This document shows, one piece after another, positions 8,166 to 16,546 of a stretch of DNA of 64,000 nucleotides (position 1 is its first letter; each line of letters begins with the position of its first letter). The DNA is from Paenibacillus sp. cl123 (GTDB lineage Bacteria; Bacillota; Bacilli; Paenibacillales; NBRC-103111). Position numbers and translations under genes: made by a program. The stretch lies in NCBI RefSeq assembly GCF_900101595.1, contig NZ_FMYY01000019.1, forward strand, positions 59,736-123,735. The letters are read 5' to 3'. The notes under the pieces are model-generated. The model did not search any database and was not told the origin of the DNA. It was given only the letters and a program-made list of their open reading frames with translations.

Positions 8166-9176
8166 TTACTCCACAAACACTTCACATCGTTTTTGCAAGG
8201 AGGAATAAGCAGCTTCGGAAACCGCGATCACTTTCAGACCGTCACTCAGAGAGATAAGCGGTTGCCGATCATATCGAATGCAATCGATGAAATGCTGGTT
8301 CAGGCGAACCCACATATCATTCTCGCTATACGTGAGTCGTTGTTCCACTTCGTTGTCGGCCTTCAACCGGATCTCTCCGTTATTGTTAACGATGGTCAAT
8401 TTCTCCGTTGCCACACCTGTGATGTCGTATTCGACTCGGGTAATCCATGGCGTGCTGACATGCCCGATCCCGCCGTTTCTGAATTTCAGAACCACTGTGA
8501 AAGCATCGGCTACGCTCCCTGGAGGCAGTAAGTAAGTCCCTCCATAGGCGAAGACACTTTCCACTTCTCCGCACATCCACATGAGGATATCGTAATCATG
8601 GGAACCATGGGAGAAGATTGGGCCTTTCCCATGCTGATCGTCGAAGTACCAGCTAGGCGTGTCATAATAATGGTCGCGATATTTATCATAGACTTGTTGG
8701 TTCGGGTCCAGGAAGTGCGTTCGCATCGACCACGCCTGTAGAGGCTTGCCAGCATCAGATCGGGATACGGTCTCCTTCATGGCGCGGTACCTGGGGTCGA
8801 AGCGCAACGGATAGCCGACCATGGCTTTGAGCTCTGGATGCCGGTCGCCTGCTGCTACGATTTTGGCTCCATCCGCTACAGAGGTTGCTAGTGCCTTCTC
8901 CAGGAATAGATGCTTGCCCGAATGCAAAACCGCTTCAGCTATTTCCACATGGAGATGATCCGGCGTAGCCACCCATACCGCATCCAAGTCTTGTTGAAGT
9001 AGTTCCTCATAAGTATCGTATACGGTTGCTCCTACTTCTAGAGCCAATGCCTCAGCCTTGCTTCTAGTCCGGTTATGGACGGCCGTAACCGAAACGCCGG
9101 GCAACCCTTTTAGCGTTCTAGCGTGCAGGCTGCCCATCAGCCCGCAGCCGATCAGGCCCACTTTAATCGTTCTCAT
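8166..9176 (-). CDS. Gfo/Idh/MocA-family NAD(P)-dependent oxidoreductase (second copy)
   Basis: A 336-residue protein with the N-terminal Rossmann motif VGLIGCGLMGSLHA and the C-terminal alpha/beta substrate domain of glucose-fructose oxidoreductase/inositol dehydrogenase relatives. The usual EKP motif that holds the nicotinamide reads EKALA here, so the proline is replaced. A catalytic-type His lies in IFSHGSHDYDILMWM. GGAG lies 12 bases before the ATG, and the isomerase gene stops 26 bases upstream. It probably oxidises a sugar or cyclitol hydroxyl. It is not a recent duplicate of the enzyme at 10048-11046: the two are clearly divergent. Confidence 0.88.
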   Translation of the reverse strand: MRTIKVGLIGCGLMGSLHARTLKGLPGVSVTAVHNRTRSKAEALALEVGATVYDTYEELLQQDLDAVWVATPDHLHVEIAEAVLHSGKHLFLEKALATSVADGAKIVAAGDRHPELKAMVGYPLRFDPRYRAMKETVSRSDAGKPLQAWSMRTHFLDPNQQVYDKYRDHYYDTPSWYFDDQHGKGPIFSHGSHDYDILMWMCGEVESVFAYGGTYLLPPGSVADAFTVVLKFRNGGIGHVSTPWITRVEYDITGVATEKLTIVNNNGEIRLKADNEVEQRLTYSENDMWVRLNQHFIDCIRYDRQPLISLSDGLKVIAVSEAAYSSLQKRCEVFVE

Positions 9177-9202
9177 CTAAATATCGAACTCCAATCTGTA
9201 AG

Positions 9203-10051
9203 TTATTCGCAGCTAACGCCAATATCAGTGAAGATCCGTATTAAATTTCGACGACCGATGCCTATTCGTTCATCCAGCTCATCAGCCGAAAAGCTTATCC
9301 CTCGATCATCCAAACGTTCTACGATGACAGGACCCTTGAATCCAACTGCCTTCAAGGTGGTAAAAATGGACGAAAAATCAACATCTCCTTCACCAGGAAT
9401 CGGAAAATCGGATTCCGCACGAGCTCCCCGGTGGTCTTTGGCAATAACGGAGATCACTTCATGGGAAATGGCCGGCAAATCCGTGCACGGTTCAATCCCT
9501 TCGTAGAATCGCACATTCCCTGGGTCGTAACAAACCTTAACCGAGGAAGAGCCAATGCGACCAAGCGTTTCGGCCAGTTGCCTGGACGTTGCGGTATTAC
9601 CGGTGTGAGGCTTGATTGAAATCTTCAAGCCTCTCTTTTCCGCTTCCTCCCCGACCAGTCGAAACTTCGCTGCAAAGGCTTCGTCCATCTCCTTCATGTC
9701 CTCTTCGCTGCGAGGTTCATCGGGAAACTTGATGTAGCTCCAAGTTCCCAATGAGACTAATTCCTCTACGCCCAACGCCTTGGCAAAATCCAACCGTTGA
9801 ATGGCCCTTGCCAGGGGCTGCGAAGGACTAAATGCATCCGTGCTGACCAACGTTACAGGCTTCAAGCCGTAGGTATCGAGGGTTTGGAGCACTCGTTCCG
9901 CTTCTCCCGGCCGACTGTCGTCGAATGCAGGCTTGCCTTCATGCGGCAATCCGAACGATATGTAGTGGTATCCGGCCTTGGCAATTCCTTGTAGAGCGCG
10001 CTCGAACGAAACTTTGTTATACACCCAAGTCATACAAGCAAGTTTGATCAT
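9203..10051 (-). CDS. Sugar-phosphate isomerase/epimerase, TIM barrel (AP-endonuclease-2 superfamily)
   Basis: A 282-residue protein of the xylose-isomerase-like TIM-barrel superfamily. Metal-ligand type motifs appear in order: ISIKPHTGN, VKVCYDPGNVRFY, VIAKDH, and GPVIVERLD near the C-terminus. The start overlaps the preceding oxidoreductase stop by four bases (ATGA), so the two are translationally coupled. In related operons such enzymes isomerise or epimerise keto-sugars or inosose formed by a Gfo/Idh/MocA dehydrogenase, and I infer the same here. Exact substrate unknown. Confidence 0.85.
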   Translation of the reverse strand: MIKLACMTWVYNKVSFERALQGIAKAGYHYISFGLPHEGKPAFDDSRPGEAERVLQTLDTYGLKPVTLVSTDAFSPSQPLARAIQRLDFAKALGVEELVSLGTWSYIKFPDEPRSEEDMKEMDEAFAAKFRLVGEEAEKRGLKISIKPHTGNTATSRQLAETLGRIGSSSVKVCYDPGNVRFYEGIEPCTDLPAISHEVISVIAKDHRGARAESDFPIPGEGDVDFSSIFTTLKAVGFKGPVIVERLDDRGISFSADELDERIGIGRRNLIRIFTDIGVSCE

Positions 10052-11046
10052 CCCACCGGAACCCCCTCGCTTTTATACATGGCCCAGATGGTTCTATGCG
10101 AGAGCAGCGCGTCCCTGCCGTCGGTTTCCGGGGTCGTGTCATTCGCGATGGCATCCAGAAAATGATTAATTTCATATCTGACACCGCCACCCGGAATTGG
10201 TTTATCGTCTTTCGGACCTCCGTACAGCAATTCCCGAACCCAATCTTTGCCGTCTTTTTTAATCACCTCCAGCTTCCACATGTCGTTGCTCAGCTCAAGA
10301 AGCGCATCCGTGGTATGAATGTGATACTTACCCGGACTTTGTGACACTTTAGTTCCCCAACTGCACACGAGATGTCCGAGCACACCGCTCTTGAATTGAA
10401 TCGTGCTATGTGCCGTGCCTTCTCCTTCCAGCCAATCCGTTCCCAATCGGGTGCCCATGGATTGAACGCGATCCGGTTCGCCGAATAACCAGAGCAGGAT
10501 ATCGATATAATGGCAGCCGTGGCTAAATAAAACGCCGCCGCCGAGTGTCTCCTTGCGCGAGAACCAAGATTGTGGCGGCATGGGTGGCAACAGCCCCAAT
10601 TGGTACCCTTGAGCATGGATCGGTTGGCCGTACACCCCGCTGTCCAAGACCTCCTTCAATTTACGCACAGCCGGCAGGTATCGAACTACGTAGGCGAGCA
10701 TCAGCTTCACATGATGCTCATCTGCGGCCTTAATTAACTGCAAGCATTCCTCTTCGCTGTTCGCGAGCGGCTTCTCGATCAACACATGCTTGCCAGCCTG
10801 AATCGCTTGAAGTGCTTGAGAGGCATGCAGATGATGGGGTGTACAGAAGCTCACCGCGTCAATCTCATCCATGATCTTCGTCCAATCCGTTGTATACTTA
10901 CAACCTAACTCTTCTGCGAGCTTAGCCGCCTTCTCTTCATCCAAGTCGACCACATAGGTCAGCTCGGCACGCTCCGCTTTACTAAATGCATGTGCGTGAT
11001 ACAACCCCATATTCAAGCCCACAACCGCTGTTCTAATTGGTTTCAT
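10048..11046 (-). CDS. Gfo/Idh/MocA-family NAD(P)-dependent oxidoreductase (first copy)
   Basis: A 332-residue protein. The Rossmann segment starts IRTAVVGLNMGLYHAHAF (a degenerate GxGxxG). The cofactor motif is VLIEKPLAN at about residue 95, and the substrate domain has the His-containing motif LFSHGCHYIDILLWLFG. AGGAGG lies nine bases before the ATG. It follows the LplB-like permease by 30 bases and overlaps the isomerase gene, so it sits in the middle of the operon. Likely reaction: reversible oxidation of an imported sugar, sugar derivative or cyclitol. Confidence 0.9.
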   Translation of the reverse strand: MKPIRTAVVGLNMGLYHAHAFSKAERAELTYVVDLDEEKAAKLAEELGCKYTTDWTKIMDEIDAVSFCTPHHLHASQALQAIQAGKHVLIEKPLANSEEECLQLIKAADEHHVKLMLAYVVRYLPAVRKLKEVLDSGVYGQPIHAQGYQLGLLPPMPPQSWFSRKETLGGGVLFSHGCHYIDILLWLFGEPDRVQSMGTRLGTDWLEGEGTAHSTIQFKSGVLGHLVCSWGTKVSQSPGKYHIHTTDALLELSNDMWKLEVIKKDGKDWVRELLYGGPKDDKPIPGGGVRYEINHFLDAIANDTTPETDGRDALLSHRTIWAMYKSEGVPVG

Positions 11047-11076
11047 TCTCCACGCCTCCTATAGTTAGACTACTCT

Positions 11077-12042
11077 TTACCAGATTCCGGAACCGCCTAC
11101 TTTTTTGGCCAACTTGTTGGCCGCGATTACTAATGCGAACCCAATGACCGACTTAAATAAACCTACCGTGGTGCCGATACTGAACTCCATGCTTTCCAAC
11201 CCGCGGCGGAAGACCCACGTATCGATAATATCCCCGACCCCATAAACCCTTGCATTAAGGAAGATATACACTTGATCGAACCCGGCGTCCAGAATATGCC
11301 CTAGTCGAAGGATCAGCATGAGGATGAACACCTCTCGGATCCCGGGCAACGTAATGTGCCACAGCTTCCTCCATCTGCCGGCCCCATCGACAACGGCCGC
11401 TTCATACAATTCTTGATTAATGGAAGCCAAAGCTGCCAAATAAATAATGGCGCCGAATCCGGTATTCTTCCATAAATCGGTAACAATCAATAGGGGGCGG
11501 AACAAGGCTTCGCTCGTCAAGATTTCAAGCTGGCCCCACCCCATGTCGCGAACCCAGTTCGTCACAAGACCGGAACCCGGAGCAAGGAACGAAAAGACTA
11601 ATCCGTAGACGATCACCCAAGATAAAAAGTATGGGCCATATGTGATCGTCTGTATGGCTTTCTTGAACCATCGGGAATGGATTTCATTAAATGCTAAAGC
11701 AAGCATCACGTCCGGAAGCATATTAAATAACAGCCTGTACACACTGATCAACACCGTGTTTTTCAATACGATAAAGAAATCTGGGGATTGGAATACGATT
11801 CGGAAGTTGTCGAGTCCGACCCATGGACTTCCCCAGACTCCCTTTAACAGGTTGTAATCCTTGAAGGCGATGATTAATCCGCCCATGGGTAGATAGCAAA
11901 ATATGGCATAGTAGAGTAACCCAGGCACCATCATGAGATACAACCAACGTTTGGTTGACAGCGATTTCAATATCCGGCGAACGGCTCCGGGGGCGATGTG
12001 GGGAGCCGCAGATGAAACCTGACTCATCCCTGTATTTGGCAA
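11077..12042 (-). CDS. ABC transporter permease, LplB type (carbohydrate uptake)
   Basis: A 321-residue integral membrane protein with about six helices and the EAA loop NQELYEAAVVDGAGRWRKLW followed by HITLPGIRE. The N-terminal segment YLMMVPGLLYYAIFCYLPMG and AFKDYN are typical of the LplB branch. A TTG at 12042 is preferred as start because GGAGGGG lies six bases upstream; the first ATG at 12027 would be about 21 bases from it. It partners the lipoprotein just upstream and the YtcP-like permease at 7146-8036. Confidence 0.9.
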   Translation of the reverse strand: MPNTGMSQVSSAAPHIAPGAVRRILKSLSTKRWLYLMMVPGLLYYAIFCYLPMGGLIIAFKDYNLLKGVWGSPWVGLDNFRIVFQSPDFFIVLKNTVLISVYRLLFNMLPDVMLALAFNEIHSRWFKKAIQTITYGPYFLSWVIVYGLVFSFLAPGSGLVTNWVRDMGWGQLEILTSEALFRPLLIVTDLWKNTGFGAIIYLAALASINQELYEAAVVDGAGRWRKLWHITLPGIREVFILMLILRLGHILDAGFDQVYIFLNARVYGVGDIIDTWVFRRGLESMEFSIGTTVGLFKSVIGFALVIAANKLAKKVGGSGIW

Positions 12043-12138
12043 TTAATTCCCCTCCATAGATCTGTATAGATGACCCGTATGCACGCGATTTGGCAGAATG
12101 AAGAAGTGCCACCGAGTGCCGCCTCTTGATTGTTTTTA

Positions 12139-13755
12139 TTACTTGATGACACCCGCATCCCTCAGATTCTGGTTGTAAGCATCGAATAATTCCTTGCCTT
12201 TATATTTGGTCAGTAATTCCTCGCGATATTGCGGCCAGTTTTTGCCCGACTTGTCCTCGAAGATCGCCTTTGCGAACAACTCGTTTTGTCGTTTCCGGAA
12301 GGCAGGTAGATCGAACCCTAATGGTGCAACTAGTGGTGCACCAATGTAGTCATTTAACGGAATAGCATTCAGAACTTTGGCTATGTTACGATCACGGTCT
12401 GTTTCTCGCCCATCGATTAACTCCATGTTGTATACTTCGGGCTGGGACACATCCGAGGTGAAGAAATTCCAGATACTCAGGAAGTCCCCCTTCTTGGTCA
12501 CATCATTTGTATAAGCCTCCACATTGAGTTTAATGATGTTTCCATCTCTAGTGTAATGCTTGCCTTCCACTCCATAATGGGTCAGCAGGTAGCCTTCTTC
12601 GCTGGCCAGCCAGTCTAGAATGGCGGTTGTCCGTTCAATACGCTCCGGATTTTTATCCGCCACCGTCTTCGGGAATAAGATCGGGCTGCCCGGAGCGGAC
12701 TTGCTTCCGATCGCTTTATTCGCGAAGATAGGCATGGGCTGCCATTCGGCTTGGGAATTGATTTGCTTCGTGCGATATTGAATGCCTTGCGTATTGTTGT
12801 CGTAGGCGAAATTTTTGGCCCCGCTCAAGACTACGCCGACCTTTCCCTGAATGGCTTTCTCAATGTGTTGAGGGGCTTTATTCAGAAACCAATCCGGATC
12901 AATGACTTTGTCATTCATCAGCTTGACTACGTCATTGAGCACTTGTTCCATTTTGGGGTGCATGCTGCTATCCGCGTATTGATTATTCTCAATAAACGAG
13001 GGAAACGGCAAGTCATTTTTCACGAATTCTGGCCAATCATACCCCAAGTTTGCCCCGTTCCCGGAAGTAGTGAACCCGTATGTGTCCTGTTTGCCATTGC
13101 CATCGGGATCATTAAAGGTGAATTGTTTCAGCATGTTGACGTATTCGTCGTAATTGTTAGGCATTTTCAAACCGAGCTTATCCAGCCAATCCTTGCGAAC
13201 ATACCAGCTCCGGTACGTTCTCTTCGGTCTTGGAAGCGGGGCCCGCACATATTGATTATTGGTGCGGTATCGTTTCACTTCCTCTTCGCTCGTCCAATAT
13301 TTGAAATAATTAGGCATTGTTACTGGCGTTACAAACCTAGTCAAATCGGCTAACAATCCATCGATCGCATATTTCTGCCCGCCATCTGGGGTGTTGTCCC
13401 TCCACATGTCCGGTGGAGTAGACGCAAGAAGTACGTTAATCTTCGAATTGTAGTCATTACCTGCTACCATGTACGTAACCTTAAGATCGACGTTAAATTT
13501 CTCTTCGATTCTCTTCCTGACGAAGTCCGTGTCATCGGTAGGCAAGCTGGAATTCGAAGGCGCCGGGACAAACCAATTCAAGGTTAATTTGTCTTTGAAT
13601 TGGTTTGTCTGGGTTGTCCCTGTTGTAGCCGTTGGTTTGGCAGAATTGCTTGGTTCCTGGACTGTTTCCTCATTTTCGCATGCACTCAATACGATGCTAG
13701 ACGTCAAAAGAACTGCCATGCTTCTTTTTGTCCATTGAAGCGTTTTCAATTTCAT
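12139..13755 (-). CDS. Extracellular solute-binding lipoprotein of the carbohydrate ABC importer
   Basis: A 538-residue protein. The signal sequence MKLKTLQWTKRSMAVLL ends in the lipobox LSAC with the lipidated cysteine near residue 24, followed by an acidic/Thr-rich linker. The mature part is an unusually long family-1 solute-binding protein of the kind paired with LplB/YtcP permeases (LNWFVPAPSN..., PDPDGNGKQDTYGF-type aromatic Ca-site region near residue 230). GGAGGGG is four to five bases before the ATG at 13755; an upstream extension of 25 codons is rejected. It captures an oligosaccharide outside the cell. About 250 bases of leader separate it from the upstream regulator. Confidence 0.9.
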   Translation of the reverse strand: MKLKTLQWTKRSMAVLLTSSIVLSACENEETVQEPSNSAKPTATTGTTQTNQFKDKLTLNWFVPAPSNSSLPTDDTDFVRKRIEEKFNVDLKVTYMVAGNDYNSKINVLLASTPPDMWRDNTPDGGQKYAIDGLLADLTRFVTPVTMPNYFKYWTSEEEVKRYRTNNQYVRAPLPRPKRTYRSWYVRKDWLDKLGLKMPNNYDEYVNMLKQFTFNDPDGNGKQDTYGFTTSGNGANLGYDWPEFVKNDLPFPSFIENNQYADSSMHPKMEQVLNDVVKLMNDKVIDPDWFLNKAPQHIEKAIQGKVGVVLSGAKNFAYDNNTQGIQYRTKQINSQAEWQPMPIFANKAIGSKSAPGSPILFPKTVADKNPERIERTTAILDWLASEEGYLLTHYGVEGKHYTRDGNIIKLNVEAYTNDVTKKGDFLSIWNFFTSDVSQPEVYNMELIDGRETDRDRNIAKVLNAIPLNDYIGAPLVAPLGFDLPAFRKRQNELFAKAIFEDKSGKNWPQYREELLTKYKGKELFDAYNQNLRDAGVIK

Positions 13756-14004
13756 TTTACCCCTCCAACTATTTTGGATCATCTTGCAAACTAACAACCT
13801 GATCATCACACAGATCAAGTGACCGAACAATTGTCAGTTGTTCATTTATCATTAATTCATCTCTTCCGAGAGGCGGCAACAAATGATAACGGGCCTACTA
13901 GAACGTCAAACACCTCCTAGAATAGTTAAGTTGAACCCTGAACCTGAGGGTCTCATTCCCTGACTATCATACGAGGTGCACTTGCCGACTGTTATCCTTG
14001 CTGT

Positions 14005-16287
14005 CTATCCTTGTTCTTTGTACCGATTTCGAAAGTGTCCCGGCGGCAATCCAGTTATTTGTTTGAAGCTTCGGGTAAAGTTCTGCACGGAAGTATAACG
14101 CAACCGGTCCGCTACCTCCTTGATCGTAATGTCGCTGGACAGCAGCCATTCCTTCGCCTTGTCCATCCTGTATCGAATCAAGTATTCTCCGAAATTTTCC
14201 CCGAGCTCCATCTTGAACCATTTGCTCAAATTCGGCGGTGAAGTCTGAACATATTCCGCAAGCTGCTGCAGCGACAAATCACTATCGAAGTTGTTGTGGA
14301 TGATAGCAATAACTTGTTCTATCGCTTTTTTTCGCCTTGGAATCTGTTGGGTTTCCAAGCTTATTTGAACACAGGGGAGCAACGTTTGGATCAACCAAGT
14401 GTGCAATTCCTCCAGGGAAGTGGTTTCGAATAACCGTGCTTGTACATCTTCTTGCAATACGTCATACAGCTCGCTCCCCGACTCTTGCAGCAATTGATCG
14501 ATTTCCGCTATTAAATGCGCGATCAGACCAAGAATAATATCGGAGTGGCGCAACGTTTTCATCGCTTCGCGAATTAATTCCGATACATGCACCGCCGCCT
14601 TCTCGAATTCTCCACGCTCCAGTGAGAGGAGTACCGCACGTTCCGCTTTTACAACATGCCTGCTAGCCTTACTAAGCACGGGTTGAATTTCTTTAGGGGT
14701 AATCACTACATTCGTACCTAATGTCCAGCGGTAGACTATAAAGGAGAGAGCTTCCTCATAGCCGTGATGAATGTTCTCATAGCCCTTACAAGCTTCCCCA
14801 ATCAATACGGACATGGTAAAGGGAATGTGTTCGCCCATATTGGCTTGTATTTCACTCCCTACCTTTCGAACGATAGACTCAGTTTCCCCTGTTATTTCCT
14901 CAAACCCGATGATGAAGACAACCCGCCCTAACTGAGGGGAAAAGGTTAAGTGAGTGAAATGGGCTTCCAAGGTCTCCGTAACTAGGTTTCGCAGTACATA
15001 CATGATCGTAGAGCGATCTTGATCCTTATACATGCGTTTGAACCCGATCAGTTGGTCGATCTCTACTACGCCTACATAAAACCAATCGCCCCGGAGAGGT
15101 TCCAAATATGCTCTTGTCCCTTCATCCCCTAGACTGTGGGTAATTTCCCCTCGTATCAGCCGTAAAAGATAGGATTCCCTCATTAGAGGCATTTGCTCAT
15201 CCAAGCGTCGTAACAAGCTGGTGTTCGCGAACTGTAAATCCTCCATATGACGATCCAACGCTTTTACAATGTCCAATTTTGAGCTTTTATCCTGATTTTC
15301 TTTGGTCGAGAATTTATAAAACAACTCTTGGAGCGGCAACAACAGCCGGCTGGTGCCCATCATGGCGACCAATGCCCAGAAAAGTGCGGTTAGGGCTATG
15401 ATTAGAAATGAAACATGTTGAATTTGATCGGTCTTTTGCGTGATTTCCTTCATCGGAGAAATAGCCAAGTAGGTCCATCCGTTTACATTGGACTTGACCG
15501 AGGATAAGGCAAACTGCGTATCAAGGATCTTCATCTGTTCGGGAATCAGCTGCGAGCCTGTCATATATGGCAGCAGAGCACTTGTCGCTACCGACAAAGG
15601 AATACCATATACGTCTGAATTGCCAGTTGTAATCATCTTGCCTTGTTCGTCGAATAGAAATATTGTCCGGTTCCCACTTAGCGTAAATTGCTCGAACAAC
15701 CCTTGCAATCGGTTCGTATCCAACTGTAGCACTAGCACCCCTTTCGGAGAAACTGTATTCAGCGGTACCGATCGTACAATAAGCAATTCATTCTGGTTCG
15801 TATACGTATGAGGCGGCACTACAAAATAGGCGTTGTTCGGCAATTGCATGAGTTTCACTAGCTCATTGTGTGGGAAATTGATTTCACGGATGATGCCCAT
15901 CTTATGAGAGTACGTTGTATTAAAGTTTGTGAGGATCAAGGAAACATCGAAGGGTATGTCTGAGTTAACGATCACTTGCTGAATCACGTTCGTGGCTTGG
16001 GACCAATCGTTGAACTGGTCCATCGAAATCCCGCTGTTTACAATCTTAATCAAGGAATCGTTCGAGGCCAATGTCAACGAAATTTGGTCCATCCGGCTTA
16101 CGTAATTATCGACCTGCGCCTGGATTTGCTTCAAAATGATCTGATAATTCCGATCTACTTCATCCTGGAGACTGCGGGTAGAGAGAAGGGATGAAACAAA
16201 GCCAAGTATAAGTAGCGGAACTAGACTTAGGACAAGCGAGAATAACAATAGTTGTTGTTTAAGTGTCCAATGTTTGATTGTGAACAT
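14005..16287 (-). CDS. Membrane-bound sensor/AraC-type transcriptional regulator
   Basis: A 760-residue one-component sensor. A membrane helix lies at residues 12-34 and a second near 290-312 (VSFLIIALTALFWALVAMMG). They flank an extracellular dCache-like domain of about 250 residues. A long cytoplasmic middle region follows, and a C-terminal AraC domain carries LSLQQLAEYVQTSPPNLSKW and the second motif VADRLRYTSVQNFTRSFKQI. This layout is common in Paenibacillus beside polysaccharide loci: the outer domain senses a breakdown product and the inner domain activates the adjoining importer. A strong GGAGAGGGG ribosome site precedes the ATG. It diverges from the secreted protein gene at 16547 and likely controls both directions. 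Confidence 0.9.
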   Translation of the reverse strand: MFTIKHWTLKQQLLLFSLVLSLVPLLILGFVSSLLSTRSLQDEVDRNYQIILKQIQAQVDNYVSRMDQISLTLASNDSLIKIVNSGISMDQFNDWSQATNVIQQVIVNSDIPFDVSLILTNFNTTYSHKMGIIREINFPHNELVKLMQLPNNAYFVVPPHTYTNQNELLIVRSVPLNTVSPKGVLVLQLDTNRLQGLFEQFTLSGNRTIFLFDEQGKMITTGNSDVYGIPLSVATSALLPYMTGSQLIPEQMKILDTQFALSSVKSNVNGWTYLAISPMKEITQKTDQIQHVSFLIIALTALFWALVAMMGTSRLLLPLQELFYKFSTKENQDKSSKLDIVKALDRHMEDLQFANTSLLRRLDEQMPLMRESYLLRLIRGEITHSLGDEGTRAYLEPLRGDWFYVGVVEIDQLIGFKRMYKDQDRSTIMYVLRNLVTETLEAHFTHLTFSPQLGRVVFIIGFEEITGETESIVRKVGSEIQANMGEHIPFTMSVLIGEACKGYENIHHGYEEALSFIVYRWTLGTNVVITPKEIQPVLSKASRHVVKAERAVLLSLERGEFEKAAVHVSELIREAMKTLRHSDIILGLIAHLIAEIDQLLQESGSELYDVLQEDVQARLFETTSLEELHTWLIQTLLPCVQISLETQQIPRRKKAIEQVIAIIHNNFDSDLSLQQLAEYVQTSPPNLSKWFKMELGENFGEYLIRYRMDKAKEWLLSSDITIKEVADRLRYTSVQNFTRSFKQITGLPPGHFRNRYKEQG

Positions 16288-16475
16288 GCATTTCCCCTCT
16301 CCCTTACTTGTATCGTTCAGCTATAGGTAAATTATAGCACGAACCATAACGGGAAATGGCAGTCAAAACTACTCGAACGCCCCAATCTCATAAAATGTAG
16401 GGTAGTAAAAAATGAACGGTACATCCCTCTGAATAGTGGTTGTTATACTGAAACCAAATAAACTGGAGGAGGCGA

Positions 16476-16511
16476 ATGATAAAAGAGAGGATTTCTTTGA
16501 ACCAGGATTGA
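16476..16511 (+). CDS. Possible 11-codon leader peptide before the secreted protein
   Basis: GGAGGAGG at 16465-16472, the best ribosome site in this intergenic region, is followed by ATG at 16476 and a short frame MIKERISLNQD then TGA. A TATACT box lies about 27 bases upstream of the ATG. The frame ends 35 bases before the large secreted gene. It could be a translated leader that opens the mRNA for the next gene, or chance. Confidence 0.35.
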   Translation: MIKERISLNQD

Positions 16512-16546
16512 ATCCAATACCATTTTAGAAAAGGACGTGTGAATGT

